From the NCBI GenBank assembly GCA_005217565.1, contig SJCO01000009.1, positions 62,001 to 126,000 on the forward strand: a DNA stretch of 64,000 bases, written 5' to 3'. Positions 19,487 through 29,699 of this stretch are shown here, in pieces. The notes beneath the pieces were generated by a model that saw only the letters and a program-made list of their open reading frames with translations, did not search any database and was not told where the DNA came from. The translations under genes and the position numbers were made by a program. This DNA comes from Puteibacter caeruleilacunae (GTDB taxonomy: Bacteria; Bacteroidota; Bacteroidia; Bacteroidales; Prolixibacteraceae). Every line of letters begins with the position of its first letter. Position 1 is the stretch's first letter.

Positions 19487-20156
19487 TTAGTACCTCTTGT
19501 ATGATAGGGAGGCAAAGATAATAAGGAAACCGGAGAATGGAAAAAGGTTAAACGGAGAAGGAGTCAAAAACTGGTTCTAACCTCCCAAAATGTGAATGTA
19601 TGTGGTAACTATGATGGAGAAACACCATGTTAAGACTTGGCATACGCTGACTCGACCTACTGACATCATGCCGCTGATGTGATCTGCAACTGTCAGGTGA
19701 TTTTCTTACATAATGAGGCAATAAGCAAGAAGATTACTTTATATCTACAAAATTTACCACAAACGTTAAGTTTAGCTTACAATTTTGCCCACAACCTCAC
19801 TCTCCTCTTGCAGTTTCATATTTGAACTATCATATAATAAAAAGCCCGTAATTCAAGGAATAACCATGCGTATATTTTTTTATATTTCCTTTTTGTATAC
19901 TAAACGTTAAGAAATCTTTCCCAAAACGTTTTCATTGCTAAATCATCATTTCTTGGTATTGCAGGAGAAAAAAGAATTCCTTTCCTTTGCCAGTGAATAA
20001 GAAAATAAAGACAAAGATGTCTTCAATTCTTTTTCATACCTATTTGAGCGATACGGTAATCAAATTTTTCAAGTATATCCCTTTGTGGATCTATGTTTCA
20101 CTAGGGAATTGACTATTTATTTTCTCTTTCGAAAAAAGAGACTAGACTTTATTAGA
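19487..20156. other. 670-bp leader region of pflB without other genes
   Basis: No coding frame is supported. AAACGTTAAG occurs at 19761-19770 and again at 19902-19911, with a third AAACGTT at 19924-19930. The region is otherwise AT-rich. It is long enough to hold several regulator sites for anaerobic induction of pflB, but no FNR-like box (TTGAT-N4-ATCAA) was found. Confidence 0.5.
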
Positions 20157-22379
20157 ATGGTAAAAACAGAGTTTAAGGCCGGAGAATGGCAAAAGACAAT
20201 TAATGTCAAAGATTTTGTTAGTAACAACTTAACATCTTACACTGGAGATGCTTCATTTTTGACTGATGCTACAGAGAGAACAAAGAATCTTTGGAAGATC
20301 TGTATGGAGGCAGTAAAAGAAGAGCGTGCGAACAATGGAGTTCGTTCAATCGATACTGAGACAATCTCAAGAATCGCTTCTCATGGTGCAGGATATATCG
20401 ATAAAGACTCAGAGCTAATTGTAGGTCTACAAACTGATGAGTTGCTTCGCAGGGCTATGAAGCCTTTCGGAGGATATAAAGTAGTTGAAAAAGCATGTAG
20501 CGAACATGGACTAAAAGTTTCACCTCAGGTAGAAGAGGTATTTAAGTATGCTAAGACTCATAATGATGGAGTATTTGATGCATATACTGCTGAGATTCGT
20601 AAATTCCGTTCATTAGGATTCCTTACTGGTCTTCCTGATAATTATGCACGTGGTCGTATTATTGGAGACTACCGTCGTGTAGCATTGTACGGTATCGATC
20701 GTTTGATTGAGGCTAAAAAAGAAGATTTAGCTGGTCTTACCGGAACTATGACTGATGATTTAATCCGTCTTCGTGAAGAAGTTGCTGAGCAAATCAAAGC
20801 ATTAGGTGAGATTAAAGAGCTAGGTGCTAAATATGGATTAGAGCTTGGTCGCCCTGCAGAAACTGCACAAGAGGCTGTTCAGTGGGTATACATGGGATAT
20901 CTTGCTGCAGTTAAAGAGCAAGACGGTGCTGCTATGTCATTAGGTAATGTTTCAACATTCCTTGACATCTTTATTCAGCGCGATATTGAAGATGGAGAAA
21001 TCACTGAGGAGTTTGCTCAGGAATTGATCGACCAATTCGTAATTAAGCTTCGTATGGTTCGTCACTTAAGAATGAACGCATATGACGAGATCTTTGCTGG
21101 AGACCCAACTTGGGTTACTGAATCAATTGGTGGTACTACTTTAGACGGAAGAACTAAGGTTACTAAAACTTCTTTCCGTTTCTTGAATACCTTATACAAC
21201 CTTGGACCTTCACCAGAGCCAAACATGACTGTACTTTGGTCAGATAAGCTTCCTGAAGGATTTAAGAAATTCTGTGCACAGGTATCAATCGATACTTCAT
21301 CAATCCAGTATGAGAATGACCAGTTGATGACTGAGACTCGTTGTTCAGACGACTACGGTATTGCATGTTGTGTATCATTCCAGGAAATTGGTAAGCAAAT
21401 TCAGTTCTTCGGTGCACGTTGTAACTTAGCTAAGACTTTATTGTTAGCGTTGAATGGTGGTCGTTGTGAGAAGTCTGGTAAACTTATGATCGAAGGTATT
21501 CCTGCGATGAAGAGTGATGAGTTAAACTACGACGAAGTAATTGCAAACTACAAGATTGCAATGAAAGAGATGGCTCGCGTATACAACGATTCAATGAATA
21601 TCATCCACTATATGCACGATAAGTACTACTATGAGAAATCACAGATGGCGCTTGTTGATACTAATCCTAAAATTAACCTTGCATATGGTATCGCTGGTCT
21701 TTCAATTGTAGCTGACTCTCTTTCTGCAATTAAGAATGCAAAAGTAACTGCAATTAGAAATGAAGAAGGTTTAACTTGCGACTTTAAGATCGAAGGAGAT
21801 TTCCCATATTATGGAAACGACGATGATCGTGTAGACTGTTTCGCAGTTGAAGTTCCTGAATACTTCAATGGTTTATTGAAAGAACTTCACACTTACAAGA
21901 AGGCAGAACCTACTATGTCAATTCTAACTATTACTTCAAACGTAGTTTACGGATTGAAAACAGGAGCAACTCCTGATGGTAGAAAAGCTGGTGTTCCTTT
22001 TGCTCCTGGAGCAAATCCAATGCACGGACGTGATACCAACGGAGCGATTGCTTCATTGAACTCAGTAGCTAAAATCAACTACGAAGATTCATTAGATGGT
22101 ATCTCAAATACATTCTCAATTGTTCCTAAATCATTAGGTGCAACAGCAGATATCCGTCAGGATAACCTTGTTACTATGATGGATGCATATTTCATTAAAG
22201 GTGCACACCACTTGAACGTGAATGTATTGAATCGTGAGATGTTGGAAGACGCAATGGAACGTCCTGAAGAGTATCCTCAGTTGACGATTCGTGTATCAGG
22301 TTACGCAGTTAACTTTGTACGCCTGACTCGTGAGCAGCAGTTAGAGGTAATCTCTCGTAGCTTCTTCGAAAAAATGTAA
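20157..22379 (+). CDS. pflB: Formate C-acetyltransferase (pyruvate formate-lyase)
   Basis: 740 residues from the ATG at 20157, whose product starts [20 protein letters not shown] like known PflB; a longer frame to 20085 has no family match. The active-site cysteines are Cys404-Cys405 in [20 protein letters not shown], and the radical glycine is Gly715 in [10 protein letters not shown] near the C terminus. The enzyme splits pyruvate with CoA into acetyl-CoA and formate under anoxia and is destroyed by oxygen. Length is normal. Activase and formate channel genes follow directly. Codon use is strongly regular, suggesting high expression. Confidence 0.97.
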   Translation: MVKTEFKAGEWQKTINVKDFVSNNLTSYTGDASFLTDATERTKNLWKICMEAVKEERANNGVRSIDTETISRIASHGAGYIDKDSELIVGLQTDELLRRAMKPFGGYKVVEKACSEHGLKVSPQVEEVFKYAKTHNDGVFDAYTAEIRKFRSLGFLTGLPDNYARGRIIGDYRRVALYGIDRLIEAKKEDLAGLTGTMTDDLIRLREEVAEQIKALGEIKELGAKYGLELGRPAETAQEAVQWVYMGYLAAVKEQDGAAMSLGNVSTFLDIFIQRDIEDGEITEEFAQELIDQFVIKLRMVRHLRMNAYDEIFAGDPTWVTESIGGTTLDGRTKVTKTSFRFLNTLYNLGPSPEPNMTVLWSDKLPEGFKKFCAQVSIDTSSIQYENDQLMTETRCSDDYGIACCVSFQEIGKQIQFFGARCNLAKTLLLALNGGRCEKSGKLMIEGIPAMKSDELNYDEVIANYKIAMKEMARVYNDSMNIIHYMHDKYYYEKSQMALVDTNPKINLAYGIAGLSIVADSLSAIKNAKVTAIRNEEGLTCDFKIEGDFPYYGNDDDRVDCFAVEVPEYFNGLLKELHTYKKAEPTMSILTITSNVVYGLKTGATPDGRKAGVPFAPGANPMHGRDTNGAIASLNSVAKINYEDSLDGISNTFSIVPKSLGATADIRQDNLVTMMDAYFIKGAHHLNVNVLNREMLEDAMERPEEYPQLTIRVSGYAVNFVRLTREQQLEVISRSFFEKM

Positions 22380-22404
22380 TTACATTTACACAAATGATAT
22401 AATT

Positions 22405-22438
22405 AGTTTGGGACTATATTATTAGTTCCAAACTTTTT
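22405..22438 (+). terminator. Attenuator-like terminator between pflB and pflA
   Basis: AGTTTGGGACT and AGTTCCAAACT form an 11-bp stem with one G-U pair and an 8-base loop, followed by TTTT. It lies inside the operon, 26 bp after pflB, so it would reduce read-through into pflA. Confidence 0.6.
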
Positions 22439-22475
22439 CATGTTAAGAGGCTAATAATCATTAATTGAATCAACT

Positions 22476-23201
22476 ATGTTGAACATTCACTCTTTTGAGT
22501 CATTAGGGACCTATGACGGTCCAGGCATACGATTAGTTGTCTTTTTACAAGGATGTGCTTTTAAGTGCTTATATTGCGCAAATCCTGATACAATCAGTTT
22601 TAAAGGAGGAACACCTACACCTATTGAGGAGGTTATGAGAAAGGCACGCAATCAGCGTCCATTCTTTGGGAAATTAGGTGGTGTTACTGTTTCAGGAGGA
22701 GAGCCATTATGGCAAGCTGCAGAGCTAAAGAAATTATTTAAGCAATTAAAAGAAGAGGATTTCAACACATGTATCGATACCAATGGTAACGTTTTAACAG
22801 ATGATGTCAAAGAACTGATGCAATATACCGATTTGGTATTACTCGACATCAAACATATCAATCCTGATTGGCATATGAAGTTGACAGGAAAAAGAAACGA
22901 TACCACATTAAAATTTGCGGAACATTTGCGTGACCATAATATTCGTACATGGATGCGATATGTGTTAGTACCTGGTTATTCTGATCAACCAGAATATTTA
23001 CACGAAATGGGAAAACATTTTCAGCAATACGGTAATATTGAGAAGTTAGAAATTCAACCATATCATAAGTTGGGAGTACATAAGTATGAACACCTAAATA
23101 TGGAATACAAGCTTGACGGTGTTCCTGAGAATACTGCTGAGCAAATTAAAGCGGCTAAAGAGATTTTAGAACAATACTTCAAAGAAGTTATTGTAAATTA
23201 A
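22476..23201 (+). CDS. pflA: Pyruvate formate-lyase activating enzyme
   Basis: 241 residues. CAFKCLYCANPD is the CxxxCxxC radical-SAM cluster motif, preceded by the usual SFESLGTYDGPGIRLVVFLQ. GGVTVSGGEPLWQ is the SAM-binding GGE motif. It uses SAM and a 4Fe-4S cluster to make the glycyl radical on PflB. There are no extra ferredoxin-like Cys clusters, so it is the short canonical form. It is located 96 bp after pflB, with a terminator-like hairpin between. Confidence 0.95.
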   Translation: MLNIHSFESLGTYDGPGIRLVVFLQGCAFKCLYCANPDTISFKGGTPTPIEEVMRKARNQRPFFGKLGGVTVSGGEPLWQAAELKKLFKQLKEEDFNTCIDTNGNVLTDDVKELMQYTDLVLLDIKHINPDWHMKLTGKRNDTTLKFAEHLRDHNIRTWMRYVLVPGYSDQPEYLHEMGKHFQQYGNIEKLEIQPYHKLGVHKYEHLNMEYKLDGVPENTAEQIKAAKEILEQYFKEVIVN

Positions 23202-23299
23202 TATTGGCTTGTTTGGATAGAAAATAGAAAGAAGGATTACAGGGGCAACATGATGTTGCAGGAAGAAAACATTGTCAATTTAATAAATACGAGATAAAT

Positions 23300-24154
23300 A
23301 TGTCTTTTCGAGAGTCTACGGAATTAATTGAGGTAGTGAAGCCAAAAGCTTCAGTTGCCAAAGTACAAACCGCCTATAACTCACCCAAAGAGATAGTCGA
23401 AGTCGTGAATAAAACTGCAGAAGCTAAGAAGGCAATGTCGGACAAGAAAACGTTTGTGCTGGCATTATTAGCAGGTGGTTACATTGCAATGGGAGGTTTA
23501 TTGGCGATTGTTGTAGGAGGAGGACTTCCACAACTAGCACAAACTAATCCTGGTTTGCAAAAATTCATTTTTGGAGCAGTATTCCCGCTAGGCCTAATGC
23601 TATGTGCCATTGCAGGGGCAGAACTGTTCACTGGAAATACAGCATATTTTATCCCTTCGGTAATGTCAAAACGCATGTCGTTAAAGGTGCCATTACGGAA
23701 TTGGGGTGTTGTATATACAGGAAATTTTATCGGTTCAATATTTGTCGCACTGTTCTTTGCATATTACACCGATATCTTTGCTCAGTCACCTTATCTTGAT
23801 TCAGTAATAGGTATAGCTGTAAAAAAGACTTCAGCACCATTTTACAAGGTCTTTCTGAAGGGTATGGCCTGTAACTGGATGGTTGCTCTTGCCATGTGGC
23901 AAGCTTATGCAGCTAAAGATATTGCTGGAAAGATTTTGGGTATATGGTTCCCAATTATGGCGTTTGTTGCTATGGGCTTTGAACACTGTGTAGCGAATAT
24001 GTTTTTTATTCCAACAGCAATCTTTTATGGTGCTGATATTACTTGGGGAGAGTTTATTGTAAATAACCTAATCCCAGCTACTTTAGGTAATATCGTAGGA
24101 GGCGCACTAATGGTTGGAATGATCTATTGGTATATATACGATAGGAAGAATTAA
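23300..24154 (+). CDS. focA: Formate channel of the FocA/NirC family
   Basis: 284 residues with six membrane segments starting near residue 50. Family signatures include GGYIAMGGLLAIVVGGG, AGAELFTGNTAYF and GMACNWMVALAMWQAYAAKD, and the FEHCVANMFFIP motif carries the conserved channel His. A soluble N-terminal segment of about 45 residues precedes TM1, as in FocA, where it gates transport. It should export or import formate produced by PflB. It follows pflA by 98 bp and ends before a bidirectional terminator. Confidence 0.93.
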   Translation: MSFRESTELIEVVKPKASVAKVQTAYNSPKEIVEVVNKTAEAKKAMSDKKTFVLALLAGGYIAMGGLLAIVVGGGLPQLAQTNPGLQKFIFGAVFPLGLMLCAIAGAELFTGNTAYFIPSVMSKRMSLKVPLRNWGVVYTGNFIGSIFVALFFAYYTDIFAQSPYLDSVIGIAVKKTSAPFYKVFLKGMACNWMVALAMWQAYAAKDIAGKILGIWFPIMAFVAMGFEHCVANMFFIPTAIFYGADITWGEFIVNNLIPATLGNIVGGALMVGMIYWYIYDRKN

Positions 24155-24175
24155 TCCTCGAAATAAGGATACTAA

Positions 24176-24203
24176 AAAGGGCAGTCGTAATTGACTGCCC
24201 TTT
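24176..24203. terminator. Bidirectional terminator between focA and purT
   Basis: Perfect 11-bp stem AAAGGGCAGTC/GACTGCCCTTT with a 6-base loop, flanked by A-rich sequence on the left and T-rich on the right. It lies between two convergent genes and can stop transcription in both directions. Confidence 0.85.
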
Positions 24204-24226
24204 CTTTTGCTTTATATATTGCTTTA

Positions 24227-25396
24227 TTAATTATTTTTCACTGTAATTAATGCAGCCATCTCTTTAGCTTGAGCAACAGTTGCCAATACATCAGCATCAA
24301 CATGATCGTAAGCCAAAGCAACTCCCATACGACGGTATTCACGAGTTGTTGGTTTTCCGAAGAAACGTAAATCAGACTTCTTATAAATCGCAGCCTTCTC
24401 AACTCCTTCGAAATAAGGATTTGCACCTTCTTCTGAAGCTAATACTACTGCACTCGCTCCTACTCTCTCTAATGTTACTTCTGGAATTGGTAATCCCAAA
24501 ACAGCACGACAGTGTAATTCAAACTCTGAGAAGTTCTGTGTTCCTGCCAAAGTAACCATTCCTGTATCGTGTGGACGAGGAGATAATTCAGAGAATACAA
24601 CTCCATCTTCACAGATAAAGAACTCAACTCCCCAAATACCTGCACCTGTAAGCGATTTAGTTACTTTATCAGCCATTTCTTGAGAAGCTTTAATATCTTC
24701 CTCTGAAATTAAAGCTGGTTGCCAACTTTGCTGGTAGTCGCCTCTCTCCTGCACGTGACCGATTGGAGGACAGAATAATGTTGGTCCATCTTTCTGCGTA
24801 ACTGTAAGCAATGTAATTTCTGAAGTAAAGTTTACGAATGCCTCTACAATCACTTCTCCTGAATCACCGCGTCCTTTTGCACCTGCAATTTCCCAGGCTT
24901 TAGCGATATCATCTTTACATTTAACAGTAGACTGACCTTTTCCTGATGACGACATCAAAGGCTTAACAACACATGGCATTCCTACCTCTTCAACAGCAGC
25001 ATACATCTCTTCTAAAGATGAAGCATAAAGGTATTTTGCAGTGCGAAGTCCTAGTTCCTTTGCAGCCAAATCGCGGATTGCGCGACGGTCCATTGTGAAA
25101 TTAGCAGCTTTTGCACTTGGAACTACCTGAATTCCCTGCTTTTCGTAATCATAAAAACGTTCTGTTCGGATTGCTTCAATTTCAGGGACAATAAGGTCTG
25201 GTTGGTGTTTTGCAACAATCGCATCCAAAGCTTCGCCGTCAAGCATGTTGATCACTTCAAAAGCATCGGCAACTTGCATTGCAGGAGCACCTTCATAACT
25301 ATCTACAGCAACAACATTCTGGCCTAAGCGCTGAGCTGCAATAACAAACTCTTTACCTAACTCTCCAGAACCCAATAGTAAGATCTTCTTTACCAT
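24227..25396 (-). CDS. purT: Formate-dependent GAR formyltransferase
   Basis: 389 residues, near the 392 of E. coli PurT. The N-terminal [21 protein letters not shown] binds nucleotide substrate, [11 protein letters not shown] is the ATP-grasp glycine-rich loop, and [16 protein letters not shown] is the C-terminal family signature with metal ligands. It makes formyl-GAR in purine synthesis directly from formate and ATP, without formyl-tetrahydrofolate. It stands tail-to-tail with the pfl-focA operon that supplies formate. Confidence 0.96.
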   Translation of the reverse strand: MVKKILLLGSGELGKEFVIAAQRLGQNVVAVDSYEGAPAMQVADAFEVINMLDGEALDAIVAKHQPDLIVPEIEAIRTERFYDYEKQGIQVVPSAKAANFTMDRRAIRDLAAKELGLRTAKYLYASSLEEMYAAVEEVGMPCVVKPLMSSSGKGQSTVKCKDDIAKAWEIAGAKGRGDSGEVIVEAFVNFTSEITLLTVTQKDGPTLFCPPIGHVQERGDYQQSWQPALISEEDIKASQEMADKVTKSLTGAGIWGVEFFICEDGVVFSELSPRPHDTGMVTLAGTQNFSEFELHCRAVLGLPIPEVTLERVGASAVVLASEEGANPYFEGVEKAAIYKKSDLRFFGKPTTREYRRMGVALAYDHVDADVLATVAQAKEMAALITVKNN

Positions 25397-25794
25397 AAAT
25401 TTGTGTTAATTACAACCTGGCTCATTCACTTCTGAACAATTCAGGCTAAATGGAAAAATTTGATTTGTTCATTTTTGAGACTATTTCATTTCGAAGCAGT
25501 CTTTAAAAGTTGAGGTGCAAAAATAAACTAACTTTTTAAAAATAAAGTAGGATTAGTGGATTAATAGACACACATAATGCCTTATTAATTTTTGTCCTTC
25601 TGTCGGACGGGCCTTCATTTTGCCATGATGCAAAATTGTTCTGCAGGACTGGCCAATGGAGTGCTGATGTTGAGGGAAGATAAGAGGTTGGTTATATCCT
25701 CTTTTGCTACAGATATTAGCAGCCCCAAAGGGCAGCCTACAACTTGGAACTGTGTAACGATAGCCGAACTGGAACTTTCGAAGCGTTAGCCCAA
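25397..25794. other. 398-bp region with a dispersed-repeat copy
   Basis: No gene is supported. The right half begins with a repeat copy at 25592-25621 and includes a hairpin CATTTTGC-N6-GCAAAATt at 25615-25636. The left part is the purT promoter region. Confidence 0.55.
25592..25621 (+). repeat. Dispersed intergenic repeat A, copy 1
   Basis: Shares the core CGGACGGGC, flanked by TTGTCC and TTCATTTT, with a reverse-strand copy at 52438-52469. Both lie next to the 3' end of a minus-strand gene and both continue into a hairpin built from a CATTTT/AAAATG-like pair. Confidence 0.55.
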
Positions 25795-26445
25795 CTACAA
25801 CCTTTCCTGGATCTCGTCATTTTCCAGAATACTTTTAGAGTTCCCTTTGAGCCCTACCTTAAACATAGCATGTGCAAGTTCGGTGGATTTAATACTGAAT
25901 TTCTTTCCAAACAATTTCACCAAGGGATATAGTGCCCTGAATATCTTATATCCCAAATTAGGTTCATTGCGCTTTTCTACAGGGTATATGTATGATGGTC
26001 GAAATGACCAGGCATTATCGATTTCTTCAAGCAGGTAATTTTCAGCCATTCCTTTATATTTAGCAAACGACATCTTGCTCTTTTCGGTGCGATCAGCTCC
26101 TTGCCCACTTAGGAAACAAAAATACGCATCCGGACTATATTGTTTAAGCACATCAATGAACGCTACAGTATAGTCATAAGTTATTTCTTTAAACTTATCA
26201 TCAGGAACTGCACCAGTATATACACCCAAACAGTAATATACTATATCAACATCTTCAAATAACTTTTCATGCCCTGAGTAGTCATTAAAATCTAATAACA
26301 CAACCTCTTTTAGTTTAGTATGGCTAACTTTTGATGGTCGCCTTGCAATACTTATAACTTCACTTATCTCATTAGATTGTAAGCATTCCTGAAGGATAAT
26401 TCCCCCGATCATTCCTGTTGCTCCTGTGATAATAACCTTACTCAT
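25795..26445 (-). CDS. NAD(P)-binding epimerase-like (short atypical SDR) protein
   Basis: 216 residues. VIITGATGMIGGIILQECLQ is the extended Rossmann GATGxIG nucleotide-binding motif. CLSGQGADRT replaces the catalytic loop, and YKGMAENYLLEE matches the YxxxK-like region of NAD(P)H-binding proteins similar to HTATIP2/TIP30. The reaction is unknown. It is separated from the next SDR gene upstream by a repeat-rich spacer, so co-transcription is doubtful. Confidence 0.8.
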   Translation of the reverse strand: MSKVIITGATGMIGGIILQECLQSNEISEVISIARRPSKVSHTKLKEVVLLDFNDYSGHEKLFEDVDIVYYCLGVYTGAVPDDKFKEITYDYTVAFIDVLKQYSPDAYFCFLSGQGADRTEKSKMSFAKYKGMAENYLLEEIDNAWSFRPSYIYPVEKRNEPNLGYKIFRALYPLVKLFGKKFSIKSTELAHAMFKVGLKGNSKSILENDEIQERL

Positions 26446-26490
26446 AACTTCATTGATTTTTAGATTAATGGATTAAAAGAACCAAACACG

Positions 26491-26516
26491 CTTGAAGCTC
26501 CTCCTGACGCTTCAAG
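26491..26516. repeat. Hairpin between two SDR-type genes
   Basis: Perfect arms CTTGAAGC and GCTTCAAG around a 10-base loop, extended by ACAC/GTGT with one bulge. It lies just left of repeat B copy 1 and may be part of the same element. Confidence 0.5.
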
Positions 26517-26541
26517 GTGTTTCAATCGCTTCATGGAACCT

Positions 26542-26586
26542 ATAATTACCAACACGCCATGCTAAAGCTTGGGAGGCTTTCCAAGT
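26542..26586 (+). repeat. Dispersed intergenic repeat B, copy 1
   Basis: A 45-bp block with core AACACG(C/T)CATGCTAAAGC matches the reverse complement of 52033-52077 at 37 of 45 positions by direct comparison. The core contains a small AAAGC/GCTTT hairpin in both copies. No coding frame explains the similarity. Confidence 0.65.
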
Positions 26587-26625
26587 CCTACGAACGCTGA
26601 AAGATACTGGTTCTTATTATCAACT

Positions 26626-27408
26626 TTACACTTCGTTAAACTTTCTCATTTGCTTAATGATTACCTTTTTCGGTGTTAATGGAATCATTGAAAGCATCAT
26701 TTTCTGCATTGATGTCAATCCTGATATTACATCCATCTTACCATTAAGCATTCCATTATACCCATCCTCGGCTACACCTCTTGCAGATACGGTCTTTTGA
26801 AAGCCTGCTGTTTTATCCATCCCTGATACTTTAGCAAATTCTGTCTCTGTTGCACCTGGCAATAAAGCTGTGACAGTAATATTGGTATCACTTAGTTCTT
26901 CAGCTATTGCATTACTAAAGAAAGTAACAAACGCTTTCGTCGCAAAATACACCGCCTGCAATGGCCCCGGAGCAAACGATGCTGTTGATGAAACATTCAG
27001 AATTTTCCCTTTATTTCTTGCAACAAAATCATCAAGGAAGAAACGAGTTAGTGCAGTTAAGGCAACAATATTCAAATTAATCATCTGTAGATCAGCTTCC
27101 CATGCACGCTCATGAAATTTACCTCGGCCACCAAATCCTGCATTATTGATAAGATACTCAACCTCAATCCCTGCATTCTTGATCTCATCATAAAGTTCTT
27201 TAGGTGCTTCAGCCTTACTTAAATCTTTTGCAATAACCATCACTTCTACACCATGCTTTCTCTCCAATTCAGCCTTTAATTCCTCCAACTTCTCAACTCT
27301 TCGGGCAACAATAACTAAATCGCCCCCTTTTTCTGCATGTATATGTGATAATTCTTTTCCAATACCTGTTGATGCTCCTGTTATTAATGCTACATTTTTC
27401 ATATTCAT
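26626..27408 (-). CDS. Short-chain dehydrogenase/reductase
   Basis: 260 residues from the ATG at 27408; 27402 (MKNVALITGAS) is equally possible and a longer frame to 27438 is not supported. NVALITGASTGIGKELSHIH is the TGxxxGxG cofactor motif, LINNAGFGGRG the NAG motif, and Ser of NVSSTASF with YFATKAF (YxxxK) the catalytic set. GATETEF follows. It is a classical NAD(P)-dependent SDR of the DltE/YqjQ type; the substrate is unknown. Confidence 0.88.
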   Translation of the reverse strand: MNMKNVALITGASTGIGKELSHIHAEKGGDLVIVARRVEKLEELKAELERKHGVEVMVIAKDLSKAEAPKELYDEIKNAGIEVEYLINNAGFGGRGKFHERAWEADLQMINLNIVALTALTRFFLDDFVARNKGKILNVSSTASFAPGPLQAVYFATKAFVTFFSNAIAEELSDTNITVTALLPGATETEFAKVSGMDKTAGFQKTVSARGVAEDGYNGMLNGKMDVISGLTSMQKMMLSMIPLTPKKVIIKQMRKFNEV

Positions 27409-27570
27409 TGTTTTTATTAATTTTTTATCGAAAACCACTTTGCCGTGGGTATAATTGATTTCTTACACTGCAAAAATAGAAACACAACACCCCTCACGTT
27501 GTATATTAATTACTGGATAGATTATACTAATTACTGATTCACGCTCTTACAACGGAAAAAGGTTAACTTT

Positions 27571-27602
27571 TTTGTTTTAACTCTCAGATATCCTTAAATT
27601 TA
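27571..27602 (+). promoter_or_regulatory. Predicted promoter of the LolA-like/ABC operon
   Basis: TTTG at 27571-27574, a 20-bp spacer, and TAAATTTA at 27595-27602 (TAnnTTTG with one mismatch), about 40 bp before the first gene. Prediction rests on the Bacteroidota consensus only. Confidence 0.4.
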
Positions 27603-27643
27603 ATGAGATTCATTTATAAAGTCAATAGCTAATAGGTGATGCT

Positions 27644-28396
27644 ATGAGATATCGGTGGTTAATAGTCATAATTATTTATTGCTTTACCCCTTCTGCATTC
27701 TCTCAGGAATTCGATATAAAAGAATGGGTAAAGGAGGCTGATGAAAAGATGCGCGGATCGTCGAGCAAAAGTACATTTAGCATGACCATTGAACGTCCTG
27801 GATGGTCGCGTACAATAACCATGAAAAGCTGGACCATCGGGAATAAATTCTCGCTTATGTATATCACCTCTCCTGCAAAAGAAAAAGGTCAGGTATTTCT
27901 TAAACGACATAACGAAATGTGGAATTGGATTCCGCGCATTGAGCGAATGGTAAAGATACCACCTTCAATGATGATGCAGTCGTGGATGGGCTCTGATTTC
28001 ACCAACGATGATGTAGTAAAAGAATCGTCATTGGCCGATGATTATATACATCGTTTAGCTGGTGAAGAGAAAATAGAAGGATACGATTGTTATAAGATTG
28101 AACTGATTCCTCACGAAGATGCTCCTGTGGTTTGGGGGAAAATTTACATGTGGATAACGCAGAAGGAAAAACATTGGCTAAAGGCTGAATACTATGATGA
28201 AGATGATTATCTGGTAAAGTATGAAGAGTTATCTGAAATCAAAATGGTAGATGACCGTGAAATGCCAACGCGATTGGAGATGATTCCAGTGGATAAGCCT
28301 AATCAAAGAACAATCCTTATTTATGGTGATACAGACTTTGATGTTCCATTGAAAGAGTCATTTTTCTCTATACAAAATATGAAACGAGTACGTTAA
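27644..28396 (+). CDS. LolA-like periplasmic protein (outer-membrane lipoprotein-sorting family)
   Basis: 250 residues with a signal peptide (about 1-21, ending AFSQ). STFSMTIERPGWSRTITMKSW and VFLKRHNEMWNWIPRIERMV, followed by SWMGSDFTNDD, are hallmarks of the LolA-like family often paired with large transporters. The open beta-barrel fold should bind a lipid or acyl chain in the periplasm. It leads a five-gene module with two FtsX-type permeases, an ATPase and an outer-membrane barrel protein, so it may ferry the substrate between membranes. It is distinct from housekeeping LolA by its conserved WSR and MGSDF motifs. Confidence 0.8.
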   Translation: MRYRWLIVIIIYCFTPSAFSQEFDIKEWVKEADEKMRGSSSKSTFSMTIERPGWSRTITMKSWTIGNKFSLMYITSPAKEKGQVFLKRHNEMWNWIPRIERMVKIPPSMMMQSWMGSDFTNDDVVKESSLADDYIHRLAGEEKIEGYDCYKIELIPHEDAPVVWGKIYMWITQKEKHWLKAEYYDEDDYLVKYEELSEIKMVDDREMPTRLEMIPVDKPNQRTILIYGDTDFDVPLKESFFSIQNMKRVR

Positions 28397-28412
28397 CCAT
28401 TGAAGCTTTACT

Positions 28413-29633
28413 ATGGGCACCAACATCAAATTAGCATGGAGAAACCTCTGGAGAAATAAGCGAAGAACACTCATTACTGTTGCTTCTATTTTCTTCGGTG
28501 TAGTTTTTTCAGCATATATGACCTCGATGCAGGAAGGCTCATACACAAAAATGGTAGAGATTGTAGTCAAGTTCTATTCTGGCTATATGCAAGTTCACCA
28601 TGAAGATTACTGGGAAAACAAAAGCATCAACAATACATTTGAATACTCTTCTGAATTAAAAGATATGATTCTTGCCAACAAAGATGTGGATGATGTTATT
28701 CCACGTCTCGAGTCATTCGGTCTGGCATCATCAAAAGAATTAACAAAAGGATCGATGATCTTTGGTATTGATCCCCAAGGAGAAGATAAACTGAACCAAT
28801 TAGGACTAAAAGTACGCGAAGGGAAATACCTGCAACCAAATGATAGTGGTGTAGTAATAGGGGCAGGATTAGCTAAATATCTACAGCTCACCGTTAATGA
28901 CACATTAGTGATCATTAGTCAGGGATATCACGGAGTTAGTGCCGCCGATAAGTTTCCTATCAGAGGTATTATTAAGCATGTATCGCCCGAACTGAATAAA
29001 ATGATTGTATACATGAGTCTACCTAAATGTCAGGAATTCTTTGGGGCAGAAAACAGACTAACATCATTAGTGGTACATGTAATTGATCAAGATCATATGA
29101 AAAGATCACTACGTAGACTCAAGGAATCAATTGAAAGCCCCTACTCTATTATGAGTTGGGAGGAAATGCAGCCTGAAGTTGTTCAACAAATAGAGAGTGA
29201 TCGAGCGGGAGGTGTAATCATGAAAGCCATTCTTTACTTGGTTATAGCATTTGGTATACTTGGAACCATTATGATGATGATTATGGAGCGCCGCAGAGAA
29301 TTTGGGGTAATGGTTGCCATTGGAATGAAAAAAGCGAAGCTTGCAAGTGTCATTTTCTTTGAAACGTTGTTCATTGGATTATTAGGTGTAATATCGGGCA
29401 TACTATTTAGTCTACCGTTACTCTATTATCAGAGCGCTAATCCTATTCCATTGACAGGACAAGCAGCAGAGCTAATGGAAGATTTTGGATTTGCGCCTTA
29501 TATGTTCTTTTCGGTCCAATGGGAAGTATTTAGCCAACAGGCAATCAGTGTGTTTATCATTACCCTTATCATAGCCGTTTATCCAGTTATTTCGATATTA
29601 CGACTAAAAGCGATAAAAGCAATGAGAGGATAA
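28413..29633 (+). CDS. ABC transporter permease, FtsX/LolE/MacB type (first)
   Basis: 406 residues. TM1 near 20-37 after the basic LAWRNLWRNKRRTLITVAS, then a 230-residue periplasmic domain, then three TM segments at about 270-400, which is the FtsX-like topology. MMMIMERRREFGVMVAIGMKKAK is the cytoplasmic coupling helix region. It likely extracts a lipid or lipoprotein from the outer leaflet of the inner membrane with the second permease and the ATPase. It starts 16 bp after the LolA-like gene. Confidence 0.9.
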   Translation: MGTNIKLAWRNLWRNKRRTLITVASIFFGVVFSAYMTSMQEGSYTKMVEIVVKFYSGYMQVHHEDYWENKSINNTFEYSSELKDMILANKDVDDVIPRLESFGLASSKELTKGSMIFGIDPQGEDKLNQLGLKVREGKYLQPNDSGVVIGAGLAKYLQLTVNDTLVIISQGYHGVSAADKFPIRGIIKHVSPELNKMIVYMSLPKCQEFFGAENRLTSLVVHVIDQDHMKRSLRRLKESIESPYSIMSWEEMQPEVVQQIESDRAGGVIMKAILYLVIAFGILGTIMMMIMERRREFGVMVAIGMKKAKLASVIFFETLFIGLLGVISGILFSLPLLYYQSANPIPLTGQAAELMEDFGFAPYMFFSVQWEVFSQQAISVFIITLIIAVYPVISILRLKAIKAMRG

Positions 29634-29699
29634 GACTAAGTGGAAAAAGGAGACCTGAGAAGGGAGACCAGAAAAAGGTGAAAGGAAAATAATTACAAA

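Noticed and set aside
20085-20156. Extended N terminus of PflB
   Set aside because: The extra 24 residues have no family match; known PflB proteins align from the ATG at 20157.
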